Source: Clostridium sp. KNHs214 (GTDB lineage Bacteria > Bacillota > Clostridia > Clostridiales > Clostridiaceae). Taken from it: DNA of 64,000 nucleotides. The DNA lies in assembly GCF_000744935.1 (NCBI RefSeq), contig NZ_JQMW01000014.1, positions 124,001 to 188,000 on the forward strand, read 5' to 3'. The position numbers were made by a program, and so were the translations under genes. The notes beneath the pieces are model-generated. The model ran no database searches. It was not told the origin of the DNA and was given only the letters and a program-made list of their open reading frames with translations. Positions 30,527 through 40,514 of this stretch are shown here, piece after piece. Positions within the stretch are counted from its first letter, which is position 1; every line of letters begins with the position of its first letter.

Positions 30527-30943
30527 TCATTTTAAAATGATTCTGCTCCAATCCCATCTATACTTTGGCTTTGCCAGTTCCCTTTTAAATTCCCTTTTAA
30601 AGCTAAACGTTAATAAAATTGCTGCCAGTAAGCATCCATAGCCAATAGATATGGTCTTTATCATACTCTTTGTTAACATAGCTATGCCATCCTCAATCAT
30701 CTTTATTGTCCCATCCCCGAAAAAAGAACCTTCAAGTTTTAATACTTCTTTAAATTCATTAACTTGAGCACACTTTACCACACCATTTATGCTTAAAAGC
30801 AAACAAGCAACTATTAAACCTACAAACAATATGTTTTTACTCTCATTATAACTAGCTATATATTTTATTATAAAGCTTCTAACAAAAAGTACTATAGCAG
30901 CCAGTATAAGAATTAAATTTAAAGCCATCAGAAAGTTAACCAT
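30527..30943 (-). CDS. Unknown small membrane protein
   Basis: I do not recognise this 138-residue protein. It has three hydrophobic segments, around residues 5-27, 38-55 and 97-112, separated by a polar stretch with an amphipathic helix (IKMIEDGIAMLTKSMIK), and a basic tail (FKREFKRELAKPKYRW), which suggests a cytoplasmic C-terminus. It has no near neighbours in the same direction and no recognisable motif. Confidence 0.6.
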   Translation of the reverse strand: MVNFLMALNLILILAAIVLFVRSFIIKYIASYNESKNILFVGLIVACLLLSINGVVKCAQVNEFKEVLKLEGSFFGDGTIKMIEDGIAMLTKSMIKTISIGYGCLLAAILLTFSFKREFKRELAKPKYRWDWSRIILK

Positions 30944-31137
30944 ATATTCTCACCCCAATCACTATTAAGAAACCCTTTAGCCTCTATAATATTAGAACCC
31001 CTCCAAAACAATACCCATTTGCACCATTATACCACTTTTTGAATTTTTCTGAATTTTCCCATAATATATTTGCACTTTAATTTTTCCATAGTTTCATGGA
31101 AATACCATTGTTTTTCAGCTTTTATCTCCATTTCTAG

Positions 31138-31190
31138 TGCACCACAAAAAGCATTACATTACCTGAATTATACCTTATTGTGGTTTAATC
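31138..31190. repeat. Short palindromic element, family A, degraded
   Basis: ACCACAAAAAGCATTACATT followed by ACCTGAATTATACC and TTATTGTGGTTTAATC matches the 57-bp form at 21,375-21,431, but its left end has decayed. It lies just downstream of manA. Confidence 0.65.
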
Positions 31191-31206
31191 ATTTAATGAT
31201 TATTTA

Positions 31207-32205
31207 CTATTCTATTTCTTGCAAAATTTCTTTTTCTACCTTCTCTATATTTGGAAGATAACTTTTTAAAAGTTTCATTTTCCCCTTTAATGTATATTCC
31301 CCAAGAAAAGCAGGTATTAAAATACTATCTCCTTTCCTTATAATTTCTTTTTCCTGTTTTATAGCTTTTTTTCCACTATTATATAAAATCTCTCCTTGAC
31401 CTTCTACGCAAGTAAAAGCAAAAAATCTCTCTTCATCACTTTTTTCAGCACATTGTTTTTCTATGTTATATAATTCTAAAGAGAAATCCTTACAGAGACA
31501 TAAATAGTTCTTTTCATACCCTGACTTTTTAACTTTTATTCCATCTCTTTTCTTTCCTTGTAAATTTAAATCTATAACATCCAGTGCTTTTTCTATGTGT
31601 AGTTCTCTTCCTCTGTTATAGTCATAAACTCTATATGTAGTATCACTATTTTGCTGTATTTCCGCTATTATAACCCCTTCTCCTATGGCATGAATAAGTC
31701 CACTTTTTACAAAATAAACATCACCTTTTTTAACAGGTATTCTATTCATATATTCGTCTGAATTTCCACTTTCCACTGCTTTTTGAAATTGTTCCTTGGT
31801 GCAATTTTCCTTAGTACCTACTACTAAATTAGCTCCTTCAAAAGCCTCTACCACATACCAAACCTCGGTTTTTCCCATTTCTCCCTCAACTTCTTTTGCA
31901 TAGGTATCATTTGGATGCACCTGTACAGAAAGTTTATCCTTTGCATTTATAAGCTTTATTAAAAGAGGAAACCATTCTTTATGAATTTTAGTTCCTATAA
32001 CTTTCTCATGACATTTTTCTATAAGTTCATCTAGTCTCATTCCTTTAAATTTTCCATTAGCTACTACACTGGTGCCATTTTTATGACAAGCTATATCCCA
32101 GCTTTCACCTATATTGCCTTCTGGAAGGTTATCTCTAAATTCTTCTAAATCCCTTCCGCCCCATATTTTTTCATAATATAAATTTTCAAATTTTAATGGA
32201 TACAT
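31207..32205 (-). CDS. manA: Mannose-6-phosphate isomerase, class I
   Basis: The 332-residue cupin enzyme interconverts mannose-6-phosphate and fructose-6-phosphate. Zinc ligands are visible in LSVQVHPND (Gln and His), GKTEVWYV (Glu) and SGLIHAIGEG (His); the catalytic-site segment VYDYNRGRELH is also present. The length is right for the short Firmicute form. It is on the same strand as the mannose-family PTS operon but about 190 bp downstream and beyond that operon's terminator. It would channel the PTS product into glycolysis. Confidence 0.94.
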   Translation of the reverse strand: MYPLKFENLYYEKIWGGRDLEEFRDNLPEGNIGESWDIACHKNGTSVVANGKFKGMRLDELIEKCHEKVIGTKIHKEWFPLLIKLINAKDKLSVQVHPNDTYAKEVEGEMGKTEVWYVVEAFEGANLVVGTKENCTKEQFQKAVESGNSDEYMNRIPVKKGDVYFVKSGLIHAIGEGVIIAEIQQNSDTTYRVYDYNRGRELHIEKALDVIDLNLQGKKRDGIKVKKSGYEKNYLCLCKDFSLELYNIEKQCAEKSDEERFFAFTCVEGQGEILYNSGKKAIKQEKEIIRKGDSILIPAFLGEYTLKGKMKLLKSYLPNIEKVEKEILQEIE

Positions 32206-32251
32206 AATATCACTCCCTATTGTCTCTATAATAACATTATATTATTTTATC

Positions 32252-32326
32252 ACAAAAAGGTATTACACTACTCTAATTATGAAATTTCACAATTCACCAC
32301 ATTGCATCTTTTGAAGTTTAATCATA
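32252..32326. repeat. Family A palindromic element, diverged
   Basis: It contains CACAAAAAGGTATTACAC, AATTATGAAATTTCAC and an end AGTTTAATCAT, all related to the family A elements but with many changes. It lies between manA and the PTS operon terminator. Confidence 0.5.
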
Positions 32327-32352
32327 GATATTTAATACTCAATACTCAATGG

Positions 32353-32385
32353 AAAAAGGGCTAGAATCTTACTTCCAGCCCTTTC
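32353..32385 (-). terminator. Terminator of the mannose-family PTS operon
   Basis: AAAGGGCT and AGCCCTTT pair across a 14-base loop and are followed by a T-run on the minus strand, 15 bases after the stop codon of the IID gene. Confidence 0.8.
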
Positions 32386-32398
32386 TTAAAATTGTTAA

Positions 32399-33235
32399 CT
32401 ATGCTAACCAGCCAAGTTTGAATCCTATTATACCTATAGCGAACAATCCAAATATTATCCAAATTGGATTTACCTTTTTCTTTAAAAGTTTCATACATAA
32501 GAATGTTAATAATAATGGTACTAATCCTGGTAATAGTTGATCTAGTATGCCCTGAACTGTAGTTTCAATAACTTTACCTTGTTGATTAGTTACTTTAGAT
32601 ATAACTACTGGTATGTTTAAGGTAGTCCATTTGCTTACTAATGCTCCCATTACAAATAATCCAAGTATTGAAGCTCCTTCTGTTAATTTTTGAAGTCTGT
32701 TTCCACCCATGTCTTTAACTATATCAGTACCCTTTTTATATCCATACTCTATTCCATACCATCTAAAGCCTAAACGAATTACGTTAAATAATAGGAAGAA
32801 TAGTAAAGGTCCAAGTATGCTGCCACCTTGAGCTAAAGATGCACCAAGAGCTGCAACTACTGGTCTTAAAGTCCCCCAAAATATTGGGTCACCAACTCCT
32901 GCCAAAGGTCCCATAAGGCCTATCTTTACACCGTTTATAACACCATCGTCTATGTCGGCGCCATTAGCTCTTTGCTCTTCCATAGCTGATGTAACTCCAA
33001 GAATTGGAGCTGTTACGAATGGTTGAGTGTTGAAGAATTCTAAGTGTCTTTTTAATGCTTTCTTTCTCTCTTCACCTTGATACAATCTTTTTATTATTGG
33101 TATCATTGCAAAACAATATCCTAATGCCTGCATTCTTTCAAAGTTCCAGGAACCTTGGTGGAAATTTGAACGAATGAACATATTTATACGATCTTTTTTA
33201 GTTATTTTCTTTTCTAATTCCTTATAATTTTCCAT
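32399..33235 (-). CDS. PTS system mannose-family component IID
   Basis: The 278-residue protein follows the IIC gene by 18 bp and has the IID features FIRSNFHQGSWNFERMQALG and GPLAGVGDPIFWGTLRP, with hydrophobic helices toward the C-terminus. IID and IIC together form the membrane channel that carries and phosphorylates hexoses. It is the last gene of a IIA-IIB-IIC-IID operon. Confidence 0.94.
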   Translation of the reverse strand: MENYKELEKKITKKDRINMFIRSNFHQGSWNFERMQALGYCFAMIPIIKRLYQGEERKKALKRHLEFFNTQPFVTAPILGVTSAMEEQRANGADIDDGVINGVKIGLMGPLAGVGDPIFWGTLRPVVAALGASLAQGGSILGPLLFFLLFNVIRLGFRWYGIEYGYKKGTDIVKDMGGNRLQKLTEGASILGLFVMGALVSKWTTLNIPVVISKVTNQQGKVIETTVQGILDQLLPGLVPLLLTFLCMKLLKKKVNPIWIIFGLFAIGIIGFKLGWLA

Positions 33236-33253
33236 CCTTAACCCTCCTTCTTC

Positions 33254-34069
33254 CTAATCTAATTCATCGTCTAGATCATCATCTAAATTTGATTGTACAG
33301 CTCCTGCAGGTACCGCTGCTACTTCTACCTTGCTGTACTTTGGATTTAACTGAATGTATACTATAGCAAACACTGTTCCTATAATTCCTAGAGCAACTAA
33401 GTTAAAGTTTGTAAATGCTGCCACTACGAAGCCTAAGAAGAAAAATGGCATTAAGTATTTTGCTTCCATCATATTTATAACCATGGCATATCCCACAACT
33501 ACTATGAATCCACCAGCAACCCCAAGTCCTCCAGTAATCCAATCTGGTATTGCATTAAGCATATTTTGTACCACATTTGTTCCAACAAACATAGCTACCA
33601 AAAGTGATGGTATTGCCACACGCAATGCTTGTATTGCCAATGCTCCTATATGACATCTATCTATTCCAGCTATGTTTCCATCTTCAGCATATTTATCAGC
33701 TCTGTGCTGGAATACAACGGTTAAAGTTCTTGCAAATATAGTTAAAACTTGCCCTGCAGCTGCTATTGGAATTGCCACTGCTATACCAGCTCCTATGCTT
33801 TGCTTTCCTGCTATAACTATTACAGCAGAAACAATACTTGCAAGAGCTGCATCTGGTGCCATAGCTGCTCCTACGTTCATCCAGCCTAAGGCCATCATCT
33901 CAAGAGTTCCACCTATTATAATACCTGTCTTTAAGTCTCCCAATACAAGTCCAATTAATGTACATGCTACTAGCGGTCTATGGGTTTGAAATTCATCTAA
34001 AACACTACCCATACCAGCAATACATGCAACTATAAATACCAATATAATCTGTATAGTGCTAATTCCCAT
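33254..34069 (-). CDS. PTS system mannose-family component IIC
   Basis: The 271-residue membrane protein has many hydrophobic segments and the family blocks GMGSVLDEFQTHRPLVACTL and GGTLEMMALGWMNVGAAMAP. It contributes the sugar-translocating part of the permease. The acidic tail (SNLDDDLDDELD) is cytoplasmic. It lies 15 bp after IIB in the operon. The sugar could be mannose, glucose, fructose or sorbose; nearby manA favours mannose or glucose. Confidence 0.94.
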   Translation of the reverse strand: MGISTIQIILVFIVACIAGMGSVLDEFQTHRPLVACTLIGLVLGDLKTGIIIGGTLEMMALGWMNVGAAMAPDAALASIVSAVIVIAGKQSIGAGIAVAIPIAAAGQVLTIFARTLTVVFQHRADKYAEDGNIAGIDRCHIGALAIQALRVAIPSLLVAMFVGTNVVQNMLNAIPDWITGGLGVAGGFIVVVGYAMVINMMEAKYLMPFFFLGFVVAAFTNFNLVALGIIGTVFAIVYIQLNPKYSKVEVAAVPAGAVQSNLDDDLDDELD

Positions 34070-34084
34070 TATTTAGCCCTCCTT

Positions 34085-34576
34085 TTATTTTTGAATTAAG
34101 TTTTGTATTAATGGCATTATGTCTGCTTTTGAATCTGCAGCAACTTTTCTTATTTCAAGTTCTATTCCTTTTTCACTAAGCTTTTTAAATGCTTCTATAT
34201 CCTTATCATCTACAGAAACTGCTCCTGTTATTTTTTTCTTTCCTTCTTTGAAAGACATACCACCTATATTTACACTTTTAATATCTACTCCATTTTCTAC
34301 TAAAGTTAAAACGTCTGATGGGTTTGTAAAAAGAAACATAACTTTGTCATTTTCATATTTAGGATTGTTGTAAACTCTTACTGCTTTTGCTAAATCAACT
34401 ACATGTGCCTTTATTCCTGGAGGCGCCACCTGTGTTAATAAGGTTTTTCTTATGTCATCATTAGCCACATCATCATTGCAAACTATTATTCTTGTGCATT
34501 TAGTTTCCTTTGTCCATATAGTTGCTACCTGTCCGTGAATTAATCTATCATCTATTCTTGCTAATACAATATTCAT
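34085..34576 (-). CDS. PTS system mannose-family component IIB
   Basis: The 163-residue cytoplasmic protein starts MNIVLARIDDRLIHGQVATI. The His in RLIHGQV, residue 14, is the phosphorylated residue that passes phosphate to the sugar. Later family blocks such as NIGGMSFKEGKKKIT are present. Its start codon overlaps the IIA stop codon (34,576), showing tight coupling. Confidence 0.95.
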   Translation of the reverse strand: MNIVLARIDDRLIHGQVATIWTKETKCTRIIVCNDDVANDDIRKTLLTQVAPPGIKAHVVDLAKAVRVYNNPKYENDKVMFLFTNPSDVLTLVENGVDIKSVNIGGMSFKEGKKKITGAVSVDDKDIEAFKKLSEKGIELEIRKVAADSKADIMPLIQNLIQK

Positions 34577-34995
34577 TATAAATCATCCTCCTCTTGTGAA
34601 TTCATTACTTCTTTAAAAGCCTTTATGCTTTCTATTCCACTATTTTTAGCTACATTAACTAGTTCTTCTAAATTTGAAAAACCTCTTGATCCATAAACTT
34701 CTAAAAGCATTGGTAAATTTACACCTGTTATTATGTCCATATTTTCTTTTCCTATTGCAATTCTACTAGCCGCATTAAATGGACTTCCTCCAAAAAGATC
34801 TACCATGAAAAGCACTCCATCCTTAGTATCTAAAGTAGTTAAAAGCTCATTATACTTATTGATAAGATCTTCTGAACCTTCACCTGGCTTAAAAGTTACA
34901 TATCCTACATTTTCTTGTTTTCCAAAAATCATTTCTGATGACTTAACTAATTCCTCTGAAAAATTACCATGGGTTCCTATTATTATAGCTGTCAT
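34576..34995 (-). CDS. PTS system mannose-family component IIA
   Basis: The 139-residue protein starts MTAIIIGTHGNFSEELVKS; His9 in GTHGNF takes phosphate from HPr. FMVDLFGGSPFNAA is the second family block. It is the first gene of the PTS operon and lies about 260 bp downstream of a good sigma-54 promoter, with the activator gene further upstream on the same strand. Confidence 0.95.
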   Translation of the reverse strand: MTAIIIGTHGNFSEELVKSSEMIFGKQENVGYVTFKPGEGSEDLINKYNELLTTLDTKDGVLFMVDLFGGSPFNAASRIAIGKENMDIITGVNLPMLLEVYGSRGFSNLEELVNVAKNSGIESIKAFKEVMNSQEEDDL

Positions 34996-35256
34996 TTTTT
35001 TCCTCCCTTTATATTGATCTGACTTTAACTTTTTTACATATTATTTTTTGTACCAAACTATAAATTGCTCTGTAATTCTTTTATCTGTTTTTGAAATTTA
35101 TTTTTATCTTTAGTATTTTTATATCTACTATTTTTATCCTTAGTATTTTATCTTTAACTTTTATTATCTTTTTAATTTATTTTTGCTTACTTTTTTAAAT
35201 TTATGCCTTGCTTAAGCCTTTCCTTCATATTAATTATTTCTTATGCATATATCTAT

Positions 35257-35273
35257 AGCAAAGCTTGTGCCAA
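35257..35273 (-). promoter_or_regulatory. Sigma-54 promoter of the PTS operon
   Basis: On the minus strand it reads TTGGCACAAGCTTTGCT, which matches the -24 (TTGGCAC) and -12 (TTGCT) elements with the required five-base spacer. It faces the IIA gene and lies immediately after the terminator of the gene for the sigma-54 activator, just as expected for LevR-type control. The roughly 260-base leader to IIA holds no gene. Confidence 0.85.
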
Positions 35274-35283
35274 AAAAGTGTAT

Positions 35284-35341
35284 CAAAAAAACGTCTTTAG
35301 TAGATCTTTTTTAATATCTAACTTAAAGACGCATTATTTTT
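35284..35341 (-). terminator. Terminator of the levR-like gene
   Basis: CGTCTTTAAG and CTAAAGACG pair across about 30 bases on the minus strand, followed by seven T. It separates the activator gene from the sigma-54 promoter. Confidence 0.65.
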
Positions 35342-35549
35342 TTATTTTTTTAAATTTTAATACATTAATTTAATTTTTGATACACTATTTCTAATTTCAA
35401 TACGCTTTATAACTCTTTTAATCCCATTACCTTTTATTTTAATACTGTATTACTTCTTACTTATTACTTATTATTTATTATTTATTATTTATCACTTATT
35501 CAACTTTCGTAGTTATAAAATAAAAATGTAAAATTGAAAATTTAAATCC

Positions 35550-35575
35550 TTATTGTTATTTATTTGAATGTACCT
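35550..35575. repeat. Half of a family B terminal repeat
   Basis: TTATTGTTATTTATTTGAAT followed by GTACCTTA matches one terminus of the family B elements; the other end is absent. It overlaps the stop codon region of the levR-like gene. Confidence 0.5.
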
Positions 35576-38352
35576 TACATAAACATTTCAACTATATAAT
35601 AAATTTCATCTTCTGTCAGTTCTAAATTTATACTTTCTTTAAATATAGCACAAGCAGACTTTACTTTTATGAGCTTATCCTTATCCAATTTTTCTTTATC
35701 GTACTTATACTCTAAGCCGTCTTTTATAACCATTCTCTCTAGAGCACAGGCAACATGGAGAATTATTCTTATTTTCATAGAATTTGAAAACTCTTTTTCC
35801 ATGACTTTTTCTAATACACTTACAAATCTTATCAATACACTTATTATTTTTTCTGGATTTAGATATGTTAAAAACTGTTTTAAACTATCTTCACATAGCT
35901 CTCTAACTACTACATTTTGTTCTTTTTCAGTTTCAGTTTCTTCTTTATTTCCCCTTATTATGTTTTTAATTATTTTTTCCCCTTCTCCATTTATTAATGA
36001 TTCTAATGATATAAAGGGAGCTTCTATTTCTGGATTTACTGCTCCTACTGTAGCTAAAATAGGGAAATCTTCAGATATTTTCTCCAAATCCTCTTTCATA
36101 TTCTTAATGCCTATTGGTATTATGTTCACTGGTTTTTCTGATACATTTGTTACAATATCCTCTACTAGCTTTTTAAGTTTTAGTGCCGCTCCTTCACCTG
36201 TTGTACACAAGGTTACTATTACCCCATCACTAGATTTAGACTTCTCTTGAATTTTATTAGAGTATCCTTTGAAATCTTTTAGAGAATTGTATACACTTTC
36301 CAAATCCATATCAAATATATTAGACTTTCTAACTGCCTCTAAAACTATAGGGGTGGATACCATATCTATAGTTTTAATTTTTATGCCAGTTTTTTCAGAT
36401 ATTATACTTCCAAACCCTGTAAGAGAGCCCATGTCTACTAGTATTAGCACGCCTTTTCCCCTATCTATTTCCTTTACCTTTTGAGTCATTTCCTCCAAAA
36501 TTTCCTTAGGACTTATTTCTAGTGGCATATCTATAGCCTCTACATTCTCCTCTTCTAAAAGTTTTTGAACTACTCCCACCATGCTGCTGGCAGTGCTGCT
36601 GCCATGAGTTGCTACTATTATTCCCACTCTACCAGTATTACCAGTATCCTGAATGGAATTTAAAAGCAGCGTTAAATATATAACCTCCACCTTTGGAACT
36701 TTTACTTTATATCTTTCCTCTATCATGCTCTTGACTTCTACCGCAACCTTGTACTCCATGGGATTATCTTTTATTATGCTGTCTACATTTGTGTATTTCA
36801 GCTCCGTTTTTTTATTCATTCTATTAAAAAATGCGCTTAAATGAAGACTCAAAGCATACAAAAATCTATCATTAAATTTTTTATTTAGTCTTTTCTCTGC
36901 AAGCTTTTGTACTTCTTCTGAGAACTTTAATATATGATCATCCACTATCTTTAATATTCTCTCTCTATTTTTTCCATCATTTTTAAATTTATCATAAAAA
37001 CATCTAATATGTACATTTATATCTGTAGTTATGAATTTATTTATATTTTCATCATCCATGCCTTCTTCTTTTAAAATAGATGCTTTGTCTTCTATTATTT
37101 TATAAAGATTAAATGGAGGTTCATAAGGATCCTCCTCTATAAGTTCTTTATATCCTTGTGGTGTTATTACTATATCTGAAGGCATAATTCTCCATAGTTC
37201 TTCTGACTCTTTCCTCTTAGCTCCCATGGAAATAAGTCCGCTTTTGATATTGTTTGGCAGGGTTTTAAAATCTATTTCTATATAATTATCTGTATTTATG
37301 CTATTTAAAAAACCTTGGGCACATATAAGCTGAATATTAGATTTAAGCTGACCTATATTGCCATAGGACGTACTTCCTATCAATGCCTTTACTGCTTCAG
37401 AAGTGATTTTTATAGGTTTATTTACCCTGTGGGCTTCGTTGGATAAAAGGTGTTTTATTATATCCACCTTATCTTCCATAGGTCTTTCGTCAAAATTAGG
37501 AATAGTGATGGTAATAGGTATCCTTCTTATAAATGTCTTTAAAAGCGCTGAGGTAGGATCTTCTGTAGTAGCTCCTATTATGAAAACATTTGCCCTTCTT
37601 TTTCTTTCAGTTTCTCCTAATTTATTATAGGTGCCTGTATCCATGAAATAAAATAGCATTTCCTGACCCTCAGGAGGTAATCTGTGAATTTCATCTAAAA
37701 AAAGTATTCCTCCATTAGCTTTTTCCACCAAGCCCTGCTTTTCTGTATCCGCTCCAGTAAAAGCTCCTTTAATATATCCAAATACATGAGATAATAAAAG
37801 CTGAGGATTATTATAATAGTCTGCACAATTGAAAACTACAAAAGGTGCATCCTTTGGCAATCTATCTATGTATCTGGCATAGTTATACATCATATTTGCA
37901 AATAAAGTTTTTCCAACCCCTGTTTGACCTACTATCAAAGTATGTAACCCATTAGGCGGATATAGTATAGCTGCCTTCGCCTGCTCTATTTGATTCTTAA
38001 GACTATTTTCAGCTCCTATAAGGTAGTGAAAAGGAGATTTTTCCTCTTTAATTTCACCTTTTCCCAAAATTTTATTTATACTATCCACTTCTAAAAGCTC
38101 TTCCGGTATTTTTTTCTGTATCAAGCTTTCAATACTTTTTCTATGAAAATATAATACCGGTCTACCTTTTATTTTAATAAGTTTGCCCATTCTACAAAGT
38201 TCATTTAGTTCTTTACTTGCATTATTTCTAAGTATGTCCAAGTCTTCTCCTATTTCCTGAGCACTAAAGCCACCTACTTCTCTAAGCTCATCCATAGAAG
38301 TATTTTCTGACCTTTCTTTTATATAATTGTATATTTTATCTATTCTTTTCAC
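35575..38352 (-). CDS. levR: LevR-type sigma-54 activator with PTS regulation domains
   Basis: The 925-residue protein begins with a helix-turn-helix (about 1-70), then an AAA+ sigma-54 activator domain with Walker A VGQTGVGKT near 140, the sigma-54 contact loop GAFTGA near 195 and Walker B LFLDEIHRL near 217. A first PTS regulation domain (about 470-575, RFLYALSLHLSAFF) and an EIIA-like domain with VATHGSSTASS near 590 follow. Next come an EIIB-like segment and a second regulation domain (about 815-925, ILHVACALER). Phosphorylation by HPr and the PTS IIB would set its activity. It lies upstream of the PTS operon it should activate. The second His in the first regulation domain could not be placed. 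Confidence 0.9.
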   Translation of the reverse strand: MKRIDKIYNYIKERSENTSMDELREVGGFSAQEIGEDLDILRNNASKELNELCRMGKLIKIKGRPVLYFHRKSIESLIQKKIPEELLEVDSINKILGKGEIKEEKSPFHYLIGAENSLKNQIEQAKAAILYPPNGLHTLIVGQTGVGKTLFANMMYNYARYIDRLPKDAPFVVFNCADYYNNPQLLLSHVFGYIKGAFTGADTEKQGLVEKANGGILFLDEIHRLPPEGQEMLFYFMDTGTYNKLGETERKRRANVFIIGATTEDPTSALLKTFIRRIPITITIPNFDERPMEDKVDIIKHLLSNEAHRVNKPIKITSEAVKALIGSTSYGNIGQLKSNIQLICAQGFLNSINTDNYIEIDFKTLPNNIKSGLISMGAKRKESEELWRIMPSDIVITPQGYKELIEEDPYEPPFNLYKIIEDKASILKEEGMDDENINKFITTDINVHIRCFYDKFKNDGKNRERILKIVDDHILKFSEEVQKLAEKRLNKKFNDRFLYALSLHLSAFFNRMNKKTELKYTNVDSIIKDNPMEYKVAVEVKSMIEERYKVKVPKVEVIYLTLLLNSIQDTGNTGRVGIIVATHGSSTASSMVGVVQKLLEEENVEAIDMPLEISPKEILEEMTQKVKEIDRGKGVLILVDMGSLTGFGSIISEKTGIKIKTIDMVSTPIVLEAVRKSNIFDMDLESVYNSLKDFKGYSNKIQEKSKSSDGVIVTLCTTGEGAALKLKKLVEDIVTNVSEKPVNIIPIGIKNMKEDLEKISEDFPILATVGAVNPEIEAPFISLESLINGEGEKIIKNIIRGNKEETETEKEQNVVVRELCEDSLKQFLTYLNPEKIISVLIRFVSVLEKVMEKEFSNSMKIRIILHVACALERMVIKDGLEYKYDKEKLDKDKLIKVKSACAIFKESINLELTEDEIYYIVEMFM

Positions 38353-38542
38353 CGCTCCACCTTCTTTCCTTACAATAACTTTAATACACTAGGTAGTATT
38401 TAGTTTTCCATTCCTAGTCTCCAATACTATTATTCAATCATAGCTATAATTAGTATCCAGTGTCTAGAATCTATTTATTATTTTATATATTAATACAATT
38501 TTAATACACTAAAGTGTATTATTCAATAGTAGCAAAAAATGC

Positions 38543-38580
38543 AAAAAAAAATTTCCAGAAGCTTTGGGGTACTTCTGGAA
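38543..38580 (-). terminator. Strong intrinsic terminator upstream of levR
   Basis: TTCCAGAAG and CTTCTGGAA form a 9-bp stem, followed on the minus strand by a run of nine T. It should end the transcript of the ABC transporter operon about 450 bp upstream, protecting the levR promoter region. The rest of 38,353-39,031 has no gene; a short palindrome TACACTAAAGTGTA lies near 38,507. Confidence 0.8.
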
Positions 38581-38760
38581 AACATTCGGGAAAAGGGAGA
38601 TAGTGTATCGAGCATTAAATTCGCCCTACATTATCTTTCCTAATTGGTGTAGCAAATTTGATTACCTATTTAATATTATACTCAAAAGAAATTTTTTTGA
38701 GTTACAAAATAGTATTAAAAAGGTTACAAAATTATTAAAAACATTCTCATATATGTATTA

Positions 38761-38850
38761 TGATTAACCCACAATAAGGTACAATGTGGTGAAATTATGA
38801 AATTTCTCCTCCATAACTTTAATAAGAGCTTGGAACAATAAATTTCATTT
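38761..38850. repeat. Half of a family A palindromic element
   Basis: GATTAACCCACAATAAGG and GAAATTATGAAATTTCTCC, then AGAGCTTGGAACAATAAATT, correspond to an arm of the 311-bp family A elements. The other arm is missing. Confidence 0.6.
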
Positions 38851-39031
38851 AAAAAAATTGAGTTTTTAATAATATTTTGTAAATTTATATTTAATTTTAT
38901 ATTATTTCCTTGGAAATGGTATGTAAATATCTAAATTTATAATTCTACTTTCTTTTATCTACAAAACCCGTCTGCAATATGGTAATAAATTACATGTTGT
39001 AACAAGATATTTCCCCGGAAAAGTTACTAAC

Positions 39032-39802
39032 TTAACTTTCGCAGTTATAAAATATAAATTCAAAAAATCCCTTTATTCTTGTATTGACCGTATTTTTCAT
39101 TTTTTCAGGAGTTGAATCTTCTAGTATTTCTCCCTTGTCCATAAATACCATTCTATTACTTACTTCTAGAGCAAAGGCTATTTCATGAGTGACTATAATC
39201 ATAGTTTTACCACTTTCCTTAGCAAGTTTACTTATGACCTGCAGAACTTCCCTAACAAGCTCTGGATCTAAAGCTGATGTGGGCTCATCAAATAAAAGTA
39301 CATCTGGATTCATAGCAAGAGCCCTAGCTATAGCAACTCTTTGCTTTTGTCCTCCTGAAAGCTCACAGGGATATGAATGCTTTTTATCCAAAAGTCCTAC
39401 CATGGAAAGAAGCTCTTGGCAATTTTTTTCTGCTTTCTCCCTAGGCATCTTTTTTACCACCCGTGGAGCCTCCATGATATTTTCCATCACTGTTTTATGA
39501 GGAAATAAGTTAAAGTTTTGAAACACCATACCAATACTTTTAAGAGAGTTATTTAATACATCCTTTTCGACTTTTTCCTTTTTCCCCTGCTTTATATTAA
39601 CTATTGTTTTTTCTTTAATCTCTATTATACCTTCATCTATTTCTTCAAGTTTTATTATTGACCTTAACAAAGTACTTTTACCACTGCCTGATGGTCCTAT
39701 TATGCTTACTATTTCTCCTGATTTTACATTTAAATTTATACCCTTCAATACCTTTAAAGCCCCAAAGCTTTTACTTACATTAACTAAATTTATAGCATTC
39801 AT
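39032..39802 (-). CDS. Amino-acid ABC transporter ATP-binding protein
   Basis: The 256-residue protein has Walker [11 protein letters not shown] near residue 36, signature [15 protein letters not shown], Walker [13 protein letters not shown] and the switch His in IVTHEIAFA. It belongs to the polar amino-acid uptake (PAAT) group and energises import by the permease coded just upstream. A 30-residue insert ([20 protein letters not shown]) lies after the first strand region. The last residues (EFIFYNCES) are unusual; they are read from a short repeat (AACTTTCGCAGTTATAAAAT) also seen near 35,503. Confidence 0.93.
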   Translation of the reverse strand: MNAINLVNVSKSFGALKVLKGINLNVKSGEIVSIIGPSGSGKSTLLRSIIKLEEIDEGIIEIKEKTIVNIKQGKKEKVEKDVLNNSLKSIGMVFQNFNLFPHKTVMENIMEAPRVVKKMPREKAEKNCQELLSMVGLLDKKHSYPCELSGGQKQRVAIARALAMNPDVLLFDEPTSALDPELVREVLQVISKLAKESGKTMIIVTHEIAFALEVSNRMVFMDKGEILEDSTPEKMKNTVNTRIKGFFEFIFYNCES

Positions 39803-39855
39803 TTATACCACTCTCCACAAATCTATTTTTCCTTGCAACTACTCTATGAAAAACC

Positions 39856-40488
39856 TTATTTAGAAATGGCTAATTTATTATTTTTCTCTAGCCTTCTAAA
39901 GAATATTACAATCAAAGAGCTTATACCTAAGTATATAATTGCAGCTATAAAAAAAGGTACTATGGTAAATTCTCTAGTTACTATTTCTTTAGAATTTCTA
40001 AGGATTTCCCCCATACCTATTACCGTTACCAGTGCAGTATCTTTTACTAAATTTATAGCTTCATTGCAAATAGAAGGTATAATTCTTAAGAATGCCTGAG
40101 GAAGTATTATTCTCCTCATGGTCTCTACATAATTCATGCCTAAAACCTTAGCTCCTTCATATTGACCTTGGTCTATGGACAGTACACCTCCTCTTATTAT
40201 TTCTGCAAAATAAGCTGAGTAATTTAGTATAAAGGTAATTAATGCTGCTGAAAATTCCGTAAGCTTTATACCAAGCACTGGAAGCCCGTAGTATAAAAAA
40301 AACAGTTGTAATAGCAGCGGCGTCCCCCTAAAAATCCATGTGTAAATTCCAAGTACCTTTTCAAAGGGCTTAAAAGTTTTTGCCAAAGCTATTATAGTGC
40401 CTAAAGGTATTGATAAAACTATAGTTAATGCATATAGCTTTAAAGTAACAATACCGCCTTTTAATATATAAATTATCATCTTATCCAT
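39856..40488 (-). CDS. Amino-acid ABC transporter permease
   Basis: The 210-residue protein has about five membrane helices and the PAAT permease features YTWIFRGTPLLLQLFFLYYG and the EAA loop EGAKVLGMNYVETMRRIILP, which docks with the ATPase. It lies 53 bp before the ATPase gene. A family A element of about 275 bp separates it from the binding-protein gene, which may reduce co-transcription. Confidence 0.93.
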   Translation of the reverse strand: MDKMIIYILKGGIVTLKLYALTIVLSIPLGTIIALAKTFKPFEKVLGIYTWIFRGTPLLLQLFFLYYGLPVLGIKLTEFSAALITFILNYSAYFAEIIRGGVLSIDQGQYEGAKVLGMNYVETMRRIILPQAFLRIIPSICNEAINLVKDTALVTVIGMGEILRNSKEIVTREFTIVPFFIAAIIYLGISSLIVIFFRRLEKNNKLAISK

Positions 40489-40514
40489 TAAAAATTACCT
40501 TCCTTTCTCTGTCA

